23,082 nt of DNA from assembly GCA_948960675.1 (NCBI GenBank), contig CARDPF010000006.1, forward strand, positions 1 through 23,082, given 5' to 3'. Within the stretch, counting starts at the first letter, position 1. Every line of letters begins with the position of its first letter. This document shows positions 8,150 through 15,272 of this stretch, piece after piece. The DNA comes from an uncultured Eisenbergiella sp. Its GTDB lineage: Bacteria > Bacillota > Clostridia > Lachnospirales > Lachnospiraceae. Made by a program: the position numbers and the translations under genes. Under the pieces are notes generated by a model that saw nothing but the letters and a program-made list of their open reading frames with translations, did no database searches and had not been told where the DNA came from.

Positions 8150-9119
8150 ATGGATGGCGGGGCTTTTTTTCTCCCTGCTCCTTGCTGCATTATGCGGTTG
8201 TGGAGAGAAAGAAATTGCGTTCGCCTATGATCCGGATTATGAGGTTTCCAGTTTCCGCGTGGTGACGCAGCAGAGCGTTTCGGCCACGGCGGATCCTTTT
8301 GCGTATTCTCTGTGCGTGGCAGAGGGGAACGTCAACGCGGGCGACCAGGATGTGGATATGTCACAGGCTGTTGCGGCAGGTCTTTTTGATTTAAACAGGC
8401 ATGAAGTCGTGTATGGCAAGAATTTGCATGAGAGGCTGGATCCGGCCAGTCTGACGAAACTGATGACGGCTGTGGTGGCTTTAAAATACGGAAATCCAGA
8501 TGACCGTATTACGGCAGGGCCCAATGTGGTGATTACGGAGAGCGGTGCGACTTTGTGCGGCCTTGAGCCGGGGGATTCCCTGACCTTAAACCAGGCGCTG
8601 CATGCCCTTTTGCTGCGCTCCGCCAATGATGCTGCCGTGGCAATTGCGGAGCACATTTCCGGCAGTGTGGAGGCGTTTGCGGAATTGATGAACGCAGAGG
8701 CGCGTGCAATCGGTGCGACCAACAGCCATTTTGTCAATCCCCATGGGCTGACTGCAGAGGATCATTATGTGACGGCATACGATATGTATCTGATTCTCAA
8801 CGAAGCCACCAAATACGAGTTGGTAAATGAGATTATCAGTATGACCAATTATGACAGCGTCTACACGGATGGCAGCGGCAATTCCAAGAAGCTGGAGTTA
8901 AAAAATACGAACTGGTATTTGAGCGGCAACGCGCAGCCACCGGATCAGGTCAATGTGGTTGGCGGCAAGACGGGGACGACCAACGCTGCCAAAAACTGTC
9001 TGGTTTTACTGGCAAGGGATGCCGCCAGCAATCCCTATATTGCGGTCATTTTAAAATCCGAAGAGCGCCAGCTGATGTATACGCAGATGACGCAGCTGCT
9101 CGGAAAAATAGCGGGGTGA
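8133..9119 (+). CDS. D-alanyl-D-alanine carboxypeptidase (peptidase S11), probable lipoprotein
   Basis: A 328-residue serine DD-peptidase of the PBP5/DacF family, which trims the terminal D-Ala from peptidoglycan stem peptides. Active-site motifs are all present: S106-L-T-K109, S163-A-N165 and K279-T-G281. The N-terminus is a hydrophobic signal sequence ending in LCGC, a plausible lipobox with Cys23 as lipidation site. The protein ends soon after the catalytic domain and lacks the C-terminal PBP5_C domain and amphipathic anchor found in longer family members. The start is GTG 8133, which overlaps the mgsA end and has AGGGGAG 12 bases upstream; ATG 8154 would shorten the signal and has no ribosome binding site. 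Confidence 0.9.
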   Translation: MKCINKWMAGLFFSLLLAALCGCGEKEIAFAYDPDYEVSSFRVVTQQSVSATADPFAYSLCVAEGNVNAGDQDVDMSQAVAAGLFDLNRHEVVYGKNLHERLDPASLTKLMTAVVALKYGNPDDRITAGPNVVITESGATLCGLEPGDSLTLNQALHALLLRSANDAAVAIAEHISGSVEAFAELMNAEARAIGATNSHFVNPHGLTAEDHYVTAYDMYLILNEATKYELVNEIISMTNYDSVYTDGSGNSKKLELKNTNWYLSGNAQPPDQVNVVGGKTGTTNAAKNCLVLLARDAASNPYIAVILKSEERQLMYTQMTQLLGKIAG

Positions 9120-9129
9120 AAAATAAAGG

Positions 9130-9158
9130 TTGTCTTTTTGGGACAATTCAACTATAAT
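9130..9158 (+). promoter_or_regulatory. Sigma-A promoter for the P-loop gene
   Basis: TTGTCT (9130-9135), a 17-base spacer and a perfect TATAAT (9153-9158). The expected transcription start is near 9165, leaving a leader of about 35 bases. The -35 region forms an inverted repeat, TTGTC-N7-GACAA (9130-9146), and a 10-base palindrome ATCATATGAT lies at 9165-9174. Either could bind a regulator. Confidence 0.75.
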
Positions 9159-9200
9159 AGATGTATCATATGATGAAAGCATACTTTAGGAGGGATTACC

Positions 9201-9620
9201 ATGGTTCAATTGATTGTAGGCGAGAAGGGGAAAGGCAAGACCAAACACTTATTGGATAAAGTAAATTCCGAGATCAAGAAGGTCAATGGAAGCATTGTCT
9301 ATCTGGACAAGAGTACCAAACATATGTATGAACTTAACAATAAGGTGCGCCTGATTGTGGCGCCGGATTACATGATTGACAATAGCGAAGCGTTTTTGGG
9401 ATTTGTGGGCGGCATTATTTCTCAGGACCATGATTTGGAACAGATGTATTTTGACAGCTTTTTAAAGATTGCCTGTCTGGAAGGACAGGATATCAGCCCT
9501 GTTGTCGCCAAGCTGGATAAGATGAGCGAGAAATTTGGGGTTGATTTTGTTCTTAGTGTTTCCCAAAACGAGGGGGAACTCGCCGAGCAGCTGAAAGCGA
9601 AAGTCATTGTATCGCTTTAG
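9201..9620 (+). CDS. Small P-loop protein of unknown function
   Basis: A 139-residue protein with an N-terminal strand leading into a Walker A motif, GEKGKGKT (residues 7-14), and a possible acidic strand end at IVYLD (32-36). Near the C-terminus, DFVLSVSQ resembles a hydrophobic strand with a polar sensor-like end. There is no signal peptide or membrane segment, so it is probably cytoplasmic. At this length it is close to a minimal nucleotide-binding core. I do not recognise a characterised family; similar short proteins sometimes carry loose ATPase or PilT-like labels, which I would not transfer. The start is ATG with AGGAGGG at 9189-9195. It has its own promoter (9130-9158) and terminator (9702-9732), so it looks like a single-gene unit. 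Confidence 0.8.
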   Translation: MVQLIVGEKGKGKTKHLLDKVNSEIKKVNGSIVYLDKSTKHMYELNNKVRLIVAPDYMIDNSEAFLGFVGGIISQDHDLEQMYFDSFLKIACLEGQDISPVVAKLDKMSEKFGVDFVLSVSQNEGELAEQLKAKVIVSL

Positions 9621-9701
9621 GTAACAGTTGTGTAACAGGGATTTACGACGCTGTCTGTACATGTGCAGGCGGAGATGACGATGGATTGTGCGCCTTTGGA
9701 T

Positions 9702-9732
9702 AAGCCCCGGAAGAGTCCCGGGGCTTGTTTTT
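9702..9732 (+). terminator. Intrinsic terminator after the P-loop gene
   Basis: A perfect 9-base stem, AAGCCCCGG / CCGGGGCTT, with a 7-base loop, followed by GTTTTT. It lies 81 bases after the P-loop gene stop and 43 bases before the start of the HlyD-like gene. It may therefore also act as an attenuator for that gene. Confidence 0.8.
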
Positions 9733-9774
9733 GGAGGGCGCTGTTTTGGCTGGAACTGCAGGAGCATCTGTGGT

Positions 9775-11205
9775 ATGTCCCGCCGGTTTGGAGGTTTTGG
9801 CTTGGGGCAGGGGAATGATAACGGAAAAATCAGACAGTACCGCAAACCGTTGAATGTCAACCTTGGCATGGTTATTTTTGGTGCCATTTTTTTGTATATC
9901 ACGGTCTGCGTAGTCGGCTATTTTTTTAATTCCAAAAATATACGGCCATATACGGTGATGAACGGCTCCCTGTCCTCCAACAATGTTTACACGGCGATTG
10001 CGCTGCGTAAGGAGAGGCTGGTGGAAAGCGAGTATTCCGGGTATATCAATTACTACGCAAGGGAAGGGGAACGCGTTGGCAGCGGACAGCTGGTGTGCAC
10101 GGTGGACGAGAGCGGGCAGCTTAGGGAAATTTTGAATGAGCAGGATGCCGAGCATGCGACGCTTTCGGACAGTGACCTTAAGGAACTCAAAGGCAGCATC
10201 ACCGCTTTTTGCAATGTTTTTACGAAAGACCGTTTTGAATCCGTGTACGACTTTAAGTATGAACTGGAGGGAACCGTACTAAAGCTTGCCAATATCAATG
10301 TTCTGGAAAATCTGGCAAAATTAAACGACGCCTCCGCCAGTCAGCCGGTTTTGCTGTGCAGGACGCCGGAATCCGGGATTATTTCCTACTATTGGGACGG
10401 ATATGAGCAAAAGACGGCGCAGGATATTACAAGCGACGATTTTGTACAGGAAAATTATGTGAAAAACCAGCTAATCACCAACGAACTGGTGGCGGATAAG
10501 GATCCCCTTTATAAGCTTTCCACCGATGAAAACTGGTCTGCCGTGATAAAGGTGGACAGGGCAAAGGCGGCGGAGTTGGAGGAGGCGGAATATGTCAAGG
10601 TACGTTTCCTGAAAAACCAGTATGAATCCTGGGGACAGGTGACGATTTTGGACAAGGGTGGGGAGGAAGTTTTTGCAAAGCTGGATTTCAATAATTCCAT
10701 GGTTACATTTGTCACCGACCGGTTTTTGGAGATTGAATTGTTAACGGAATTGGAGACGGGGCTGAAGGTGCCCAATTCCGCCATTGTCACAAAAGAATTT
10801 TTTTTGGTTCCCAAGGAGTACATTACCAAAGGTAACGCGGGCAACAGCGGTGTCTTGGTGGAAAAGCCGGGGGAGGGCAATACGCTCACCACGGAATTTG
10901 TGCCGGTTTCGGTCTATCAGGAGACGGAGACCGATTATTATCTGGATAACGCCGTCCTTTCGGTTGGGGATCACCTGATCATGCCGGATTCCCAGGAAAG
11001 CTATACGATTTCCAGAAGTGCGACGTTGGACGGGGTATATAACATCAACAAGGGATACGCGGATTTTAAGGAAATACAGGTTTTGGATAAGAATGAAGAG
11101 TATGCCATCATCAAGGCCAACACCACTTATGGATTAAGCGCCTATGACAATATTGTTTTAAACGCACAGTCGATCCAGAATTTGGATGAACTGGTTTATG
11201 ACTGA
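9775..11205 (+). CDS. HlyD-like single-pass membrane protein
   Basis: A 476-residue protein with a basic, Gly-rich cytoplasmic N-terminus (1-29), one membrane segment (about 30-51, MVIFGAIFLYITVCVVGYFF) and a long extracytoplasmic part. It begins with a lipoyl/HlyD-type half motif (SGYINYYAREGERVGSGQLV) and later has a barrel-like region ending near SAYDNIVLNA. This is the membrane-fusion/adaptor fold plan, but no ABC or RND transporter gene is adjacent. It precedes yggS and sepF, so a role in division or envelope stability is possible; this is inference. The frame is open back to 9688, but that stretch contains the upstream terminator hairpin. ATG 9775 has AGGAG at 9760-9764, so I chose it. 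Confidence 0.78.
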   Translation: MSRRFGGFGLGQGNDNGKIRQYRKPLNVNLGMVIFGAIFLYITVCVVGYFFNSKNIRPYTVMNGSLSSNNVYTAIALRKERLVESEYSGYINYYAREGERVGSGQLVCTVDESGQLREILNEQDAEHATLSDSDLKELKGSITAFCNVFTKDRFESVYDFKYELEGTVLKLANINVLENLAKLNDASASQPVLLCRTPESGIISYYWDGYEQKTAQDITSDDFVQENYVKNQLITNELVADKDPLYKLSTDENWSAVIKVDRAKAAELEEAEYVKVRFLKNQYESWGQVTILDKGGEEVFAKLDFNNSMVTFVTDRFLEIELLTELETGLKVPNSAIVTKEFFLVPKEYITKGNAGNSGVLVEKPGEGNTLTTEFVPVSVYQETETDYYLDNAVLSVGDHLIMPDSQESYTISRSATLDGVYNINKGYADFKEIQVLDKNEEYAIIKANTTYGLSAYDNIVLNAQSIQNLDELVYD

Positions 11206-11267
11206 AAAGGCTTGCAGGGGTGCAGACTGGTGTGGAGTGTTGCATGAAAGCTTTATGGGGGAGTTTT

Positions 11268-11969
11268 ATGGAAACCATTGGACAGAATATTTTGCAGGTG
11301 AAAAGTAATATGGAAAAAGCACTGGAGCGGGCAGGGCGCCGGCAAGACAGCGCCGTTTTGATCGCTGTGAGCAAGACCAAGCCCATATCCATGCTGATGG
11401 AGGCTTATGGGCAGGGGATCCGGGATTTCGGCGAAAACCGGGTACAGGAACTTGTGGAAAAGTATGAACAGCTTCCCAAAGATATCCGCTGGCATATGAT
11501 CGGACATTTGCAGCGCAATAAAGTGAAGGATTTGGTTGGAAAGACCGTTTTGATACACAGTGTGGATTCCTACCGGCTGGCAGGGGAAATCAGCAAAGAG
11601 GCGGTCAGGAAAGATACGGATGTGGATATTTTGATAGAAGTGAATGTGGCGCAGGAAGAAAGTAAGTTTGGCGTATGCGTGGAGGAGGCCTGTGCACTGG
11701 TAGAAGCGGTGGCAGCGCTGCCCAAAGTCCACATCAAAGGGCTGATGACGATAGCGCCAAATACCAAAATCCCCGAGGAGAACCGGAAATATTTCCGGCG
11801 TTTGCGGCAATTATCTGTTGACATAGCGCGCAAAAACATTGATAATGTATCTATGTATGTTTTGTCGATGGGTATGACCAATGATTACACGGTCGCTTTG
11901 GAAGAGGGGGCCGGGTATGTCCGGGTTGGAACCGGAATTTTTGGGACAAGAAGCCAGCATGACAGATAA
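11268..11969 (+). CDS. yggS: YggS/PLPBP-family pyridoxal phosphate homeostasis protein
   Basis: A 233-residue alanine racemase-fold barrel protein that binds pyridoxal 5'-phosphate and helps keep vitamin B6 and amino acid pools balanced. The PLP lysine is K36 in AVSKTK, the same number as in E. coli YggS, which supports ATG 11268 as the start. Other family segments are FGENRVQEL, WHMIGHLQRNK, KGLMTIAP and the C-terminal SMGMTNDY and VRVGTGIFG. The family usually has SMGMSxD; here it is SMGMTND. GGGGGAG lies just upstream of the start. The gene is commonly found before sepF in Gram-positive bacteria (ylmE in Bacillus). Confidence 0.94.
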   Translation: METIGQNILQVKSNMEKALERAGRRQDSAVLIAVSKTKPISMLMEAYGQGIRDFGENRVQELVEKYEQLPKDIRWHMIGHLQRNKVKDLVGKTVLIHSVDSYRLAGEISKEAVRKDTDVDILIEVNVAQEESKFGVCVEEACALVEAVAALPKVHIKGLMTIAPNTKIPEENRKYFRRLRQLSVDIARKNIDNVSMYVLSMGMTNDYTVALEEGAGYVRVGTGIFGTRSQHDR

Positions 11970-11984
11970 AGGAGTGTTTTTATA

Positions 11985-12491
11985 ATGGGAGTAATGGACA
12001 AGTTTTTAAACTACATGAAGCTGAACGATGAAGATGAAGATGGGTATTATGACGACGATTATTATGATGATGAGGATGATGCACCTGCCGAGAAGAAACC
12101 CAAAATCAGGAACATTGCAAAAGCTGACTCCTATGACGATGACGACAGGGGCAGAAAGCCGGCGCCGAAGGTGACGCCTATGCGCCCGGCCTCCAAAAAG
12201 ATCGGTATGAACGGTATGGAGGTATGTGTGATCAAACCCACCAGTGTGGAGGATGCCAGGGAGATTACCGAGACGCTCCTTTCCAACCGTACCGTTGTTT
12301 TGAACATGGAGGGTCTTGATGTGGACATTGCCCAGCGGATTATTGATTTTACATCCGGCTCCTGTTTTGCCATCAGCGGCAACTTACAGAAGATTTCTCA
12401 TTTTATTTTTATCATTACACCGGCCAGTGTGGATATTTCCGGGGATTTTCAGGAGATTTTAAGTGGTTCCATGAATATCGGTGATAACTGA
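11985..12491 (+). CDS. sepF: Cell division protein SepF
   Basis: A 168-residue protein that polymerises into rings and tethers FtsZ to the membrane. The N-terminal amphipathic segment (MGVMDKFLNYMKL) is the membrane anchor. Residues about 14-33 form an Asp/Glu/Tyr-rich linker (repeated DDDYYDDEDD-like units), then a basic Pro/Lys stretch. The SepF core runs from about 78 onward (MEVCVIKPTSVEDA, VVLNMEGLD, RIIDFTSGSCFAI). AAAGGAG lies about 13 bases before ATG. A strong terminator follows 17 bases after the stop. Confidence 0.95.
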   Translation: MGVMDKFLNYMKLNDEDEDGYYDDDYYDDEDDAPAEKKPKIRNIAKADSYDDDDRGRKPAPKVTPMRPASKKIGMNGMEVCVIKPTSVEDAREITETLLSNRTVVLNMEGLDVDIAQRIIDFTSGSCFAISGNLQKISHFIFIITPASVDISGDFQEILSGSMNIGDN

Positions 12492-12508
12492 CCGGATAAG
12501 GAAAATAG

Positions 12509-12538
12509 AAAGTGTGTACGCGGTACACACTTTTTGTT
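12509..12538 (+). terminator. Intrinsic terminator after sepF
   Basis: An 11-base perfect stem, AAAGTGTGTAC / GTACACACTTT, with a 3-base loop (GCG), followed by TTGTT. The downstream arm itself runs into a T-tract. It lies inside a possible N-terminal extension of aroB, which argues against that longer start. Confidence 0.85.
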
Positions 12539-12591
12539 CTACGATAGGAAATTTCGCGAAGCGTGAAGGACGGTTATGGACGGAGGCGGAT

Positions 12592-13701
12592 ATGGCAGAG
12601 GCAATGACGGTTTTGGGGAAAGAAAACTCCGGTTATGATATTTTGTTTTCCAATGGCTTTTCGGATCTGGCAGAGTGGTTTATGGCAGATGAAACCATGC
12701 GGCAGAGAAAGGTCTGTATTGTGACGGACAGTAATGTGGAGGCGCTGTATAAAGACAGCGTTTTGGAGGCACTGTCCCCTTTTGTGGGTGTCCTGGAGGT
12801 TTTTTCCTTTCCGGCGGGGGAGGAGAACAAGAACCTTTCGACGGTGCAGTCTTTATATGCGTTTTTGATTGAACGCCATTTTGACCGGACGGACATGCTG
12901 GCTGCGCTGGGCGGCGGCGTAGTGGGAGACTTGACCGGGTTTGCGGCGGCGACTTATCTGCGGGGGGTGGATTTTATCCAGATTCCCACCACATTGCTTG
13001 CGCAGGTGGATTCCAGCATCGGCGGGAAAACCGGGGTGGATTTTGACTCTTACAAGAATATGGTGGGCGCTTTCCACATGCCCAGACTTGTATATATGAA
13101 TATGGATACCCTGCAGACACTGGAGGGACGGCAGTTTTACAATGGTTTTGCGGAAGTGATGAAGCATGGACTGATTAAGGACAGCCGGTATTATGAATGG
13201 CTGATTGCCAATATGTATGAGATCTGTGACCGGGAACCGGGGACGCTCAAAGACATGGTAAAAAGAAGCTGCGAAATTAAGAAGGCTGTTGTGGAAAAGG
13301 ATCCCACCGAACGGGGGGAGCGTGCGCTTTTAAATTTCGGGCATACCCTTGGGCATGCCATCGAAAAGAACAGCGGTTTTTCCCTGCTGCACGGGGAATG
13401 TGTGGCCCTGGGCTGTGTGGCCGCAGCCTATATATCCTGGAAAAAAGAGCGGATTTCCATGGAAGAGTATTATGAAATCCGGGATATGTTCGTACCTTTT
13501 AAACTGCCCATTTCCATCGACTCCCTGGATGTGGAGGAGGTGATACGCCTGACTTATTCGGACAAAAAGAGGAAAGGCGGGCGGCTGCGGTTCGTTCTTC
13601 TGGATAGGATCGGAAAAGCGGTTTTGGATGATACCGTGACGGATGGGGAGATGCGGGCTGCGCTGGAAGAGGTGAATTTTCGGGAAGAGGACGGGGAATG
13701 A
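12592..13701 (+). CDS. aroB: 3-dehydroquinate synthase
   Basis: A 369-residue shikimate-pathway enzyme that cyclises DAHP to 3-dehydroquinate using NAD and a metal ion. NAD-binding GGGVVGDLTGF, DSSIGGKTG (K146), and metal ligands E188 (FAEVMKHG), H251 (NFGHTLGH) and H267 (LLHGE) are all present, so it should be active. GTG 12481 gives 37 extra residues, but this spans the sepF stop and the terminator hairpin. ATG 12592 has GGAGG five bases upstream and fits the family N-terminus; ATG 12604 is the next option. The 4-base ATGA overlap couples it to lspA. Finding aroB between sepF and lspA is not the Bacillus arrangement. Confidence 0.93.
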   Translation: MAEAMTVLGKENSGYDILFSNGFSDLAEWFMADETMRQRKVCIVTDSNVEALYKDSVLEALSPFVGVLEVFSFPAGEENKNLSTVQSLYAFLIERHFDRTDMLAALGGGVVGDLTGFAAATYLRGVDFIQIPTTLLAQVDSSIGGKTGVDFDSYKNMVGAFHMPRLVYMNMDTLQTLEGRQFYNGFAEVMKHGLIKDSRYYEWLIANMYEICDREPGTLKDMVKRSCEIKKAVVEKDPTERGERALLNFGHTLGHAIEKNSGFSLLHGECVALGCVAAAYISWKKERISMEEYYEIRDMFVPFKLPISIDSLDVEEVIRLTYSDKKRKGGRLRFVLLDRIGKAVLDDTVTDGEMRAALEEVNFREEDGE

Positions 13702-14213
13702 AGGGAAAGAGGATGTTTTTTATCGACATTGGGATTGCCCTTGCAGGATTGCTGCTGGATCAGTTTACAAAGTATTTGGCCGTGACATACCTAAAGGGGC
13801 AGCCGCCTGTTGGGTTGATTGCAGGGGTGCTGGAACTAAGGTATCTGGAAAACCGGGGAGCGGCTTTTGGCTTTTTACAGAACCAGAAGGTTTTTTTTGT
13901 GTTTATGACCTGTTTTGTGCTGGCTTTTTTCGGATATGCGTTGTGGCGCATGCCGGACCAGAAGAAATACCGGCTGTTGCATGTCATGGGAGGGATTATG
14001 ACGGCCGGGGCGCTTGGGAATTTTGTGGATCGCATCCGTTTGGATTATGTGGTGGATTTCATTTATATCAGCCTGATTGATTTCCCGATTTTTAATGTGG
14101 CGGATATGTATATTTCCTTTATGTGCGCGCTGGGGCTTTTGGTAGTGTTTAAAGGGCCTTATGAGGAAGCGGATTTCTCCTTTTTAAAAAGAAAGAAGGG
14201 GGAGGCGGTATAG
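13698..14213 (+). CDS. lspA: Lipoprotein signal peptidase (signal peptidase II)
   Basis: A 171-residue membrane aspartyl protease that removes signal peptides from diacylated prolipoproteins. It shows the expected four membrane segments, the RYLENRGAAFGFL loop, and the two catalytic aspartates D111 (NFVDRI) and D136 (FNVADMY). The C-terminus carries a short Lys/Glu tail. The start is ATG in overlap with the aroB stop. The adjacent rluD is a common partner. Confidence 0.95.
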   Translation: MKGKRMFFIDIGIALAGLLLDQFTKYLAVTYLKGQPPVGLIAGVLELRYLENRGAAFGFLQNQKVFFVFMTCFVLAFFGYALWRMPDQKKYRLLHVMGGIMTAGALGNFVDRIRLDYVVDFIYISLIDFPIFNVADMYISFMCALGLLVVFKGPYEEADFSFLKRKKGEAV

Positions 14214-14215
14214 GC

Positions 14216-15127
14216 ATGGATTTATTTCGGTATAGCGTGACGGAGGAATGGGAGGATGAGAGGATCGATAAGTGCATCACCGTGCTTATCGATTTTTTGT
14301 CGCGCTCTTACATTCAGAAAATGATCCGGGAGGGGCGGGTGAGTGTCAACGGGCAGCCCGTCAAGGCAAATTACCGGGTCAGGGCCGAGGACGATATTGC
14401 GTTTGCCCTGCCAAAACCCAAGGAAGCAGCCGTTCTTGCGGAGGATATCCCTCTGGACATCCTGTATGAGGATGACGATGTCCTGGTGGTAAATAAGCAG
14501 AAAGGGATGGTGGTACATCCGGCGGCGGGGCATTACAGCGGCACGCTGGTGAACGCCGTTCTGTTTCACTGCAAAGGACAGCTGTCCGGTATCAACGGGG
14601 TACTGCGGCCCGGAATCGTGCACCGCATAGACAAGGACACCACCGGTTCCGTCATCGTGTGTAAAAACGACCGGGCACACCAGGCGATCGCCCTGCAGCT
14701 AAAGGAGCATTCCGTGGTGCGTACGTACCGGGCCATTGTGCACGGCGTGCTGGATCAGGGGGAGGGAACCGTCGATGCGCCCATCGGCAGGGATCCTAAG
14801 GACCGCAAGAAGATGGCCGTCAACCGGCAAAACGGAAAAGAGGCGGTGACACATTACCGGGTGCTGCAGCGCTTTTTGGACTACACTTATGTGGAGTGCC
14901 GGCTGGAGACCGGAAGAACCCATCAGATCCGCGTGCATATGGCATCCATCGGGCATCCGCTTTTGGGGGATGGCGTATACGGCCCCAAAAAGTGCCCCTT
15001 TTCCTCTCTGACGGGACAGACCCTTCATGCCATGACGCTTGGATTTGTACATCCGGTGACCGGGTTATATGTGGAAACCTGTGCCCCCTTACCCGCATAT
15101 TTTGAAAAACTTTTAGAAAGTTTATAA
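14216..15127 (+). CDS. rluD: RluD-family 23S rRNA pseudouridine synthase
   Basis: A 303-residue enzyme with an N-terminal S4 RNA-binding domain (about 13-75; RIDKCITVLI, YIQKMIREGRVSVNG) and an RluA-type catalytic domain. The catalytic aspartate is D139 in HRIDKDTTG. Further family motifs are GRTHQIRVHM and HPLLGD. GGGGGAGG lies about 12 bases before the ATG, 2 bases after the lspA stop. RluA family members differ in target site; RluD-type (23S helix 69) is likely from the S4 domain and the lspA context, but YlyB-like naming would be equally fair. Confidence 0.9.
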   Translation: MDLFRYSVTEEWEDERIDKCITVLIDFLSRSYIQKMIREGRVSVNGQPVKANYRVRAEDDIAFALPKPKEAAVLAEDIPLDILYEDDDVLVVNKQKGMVVHPAAGHYSGTLVNAVLFHCKGQLSGINGVLRPGIVHRIDKDTTGSVIVCKNDRAHQAIALQLKEHSVVRTYRAIVHGVLDQGEGTVDAPIGRDPKDRKKMAVNRQNGKEAVTHYRVLQRFLDYTYVECRLETGRTHQIRVHMASIGHPLLGDGVYGPKKCPFSSLTGQTLHAMTLGFVHPVTGLYVETCAPLPAYFEKLLESL

Positions 15128-15148
15128 AAAAGTTATAATCATATTTGA

Positions 15149-15172
15149 TTTTTCATATTTTTTTATGAAAAA
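15149..15172. repeat. AT-rich inverted repeat abutting the cstA-operon promoter
   Basis: TTTTTCATA (15149-15157) and TATGAAAAA (15164-15172) form a perfect 9-base inverted repeat around six T residues. It ends one base before the -35 box. It could be an operator or UP-like element, or a weak AT-rich terminator for rluD, whose stop is 21 bases upstream. Confidence 0.55.
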
Positions 15173-15173
15173 A

Positions 15174-15202
15174 TTGACTTTTGAAAATCGGCTTGCTATA
15201 AT
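15174..15202 (+). promoter_or_regulatory. Strong sigma-A promoter for the unknown gene and cstA
   Basis: TTGACT (15174-15179), a 17-base spacer and a perfect TATAAT (15197-15202), with a very AT-rich region just upstream. The expected start of transcription is near 15209, giving a leader of about 64 bases. Confidence 0.85.
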
Positions 15203-15272
15203 GTACAAAGTTACAATTTGGCATAAGGCGTAATGGTATTTTGTATAGGAGCATATCCGGTGGAGAGTCAAT

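Noticed and set aside
9621..9638. Direct repeat of GTAACA near the P-loop gene stop, also resembling the arm of the hairpin after cstA
   Set aside because: The shared word is about nine bases; too short to claim a relation between the two sites.
9688..9774. Longer N-terminus for the HlyD-like protein
   Set aside because: This stretch contains the terminator hairpin at 9702-9732 and no good ribosome binding site; ATG 9775 has AGGAG at suitable spacing.
9681..9818. A 45-codon Trp-rich open frame (ATG 9681) that looks like a leader peptide
   Set aside because: Most Trp codons lie at or after the terminator rather than before it, the frame runs over the start of the HlyD-like gene, and TGG is common by chance in this G-rich strand.
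12481..12591. Longer AroB start at GTG 12481
   Set aside because: It overlaps the sepF stop and a strong terminator, and the extra residues do not fit the AroB family.
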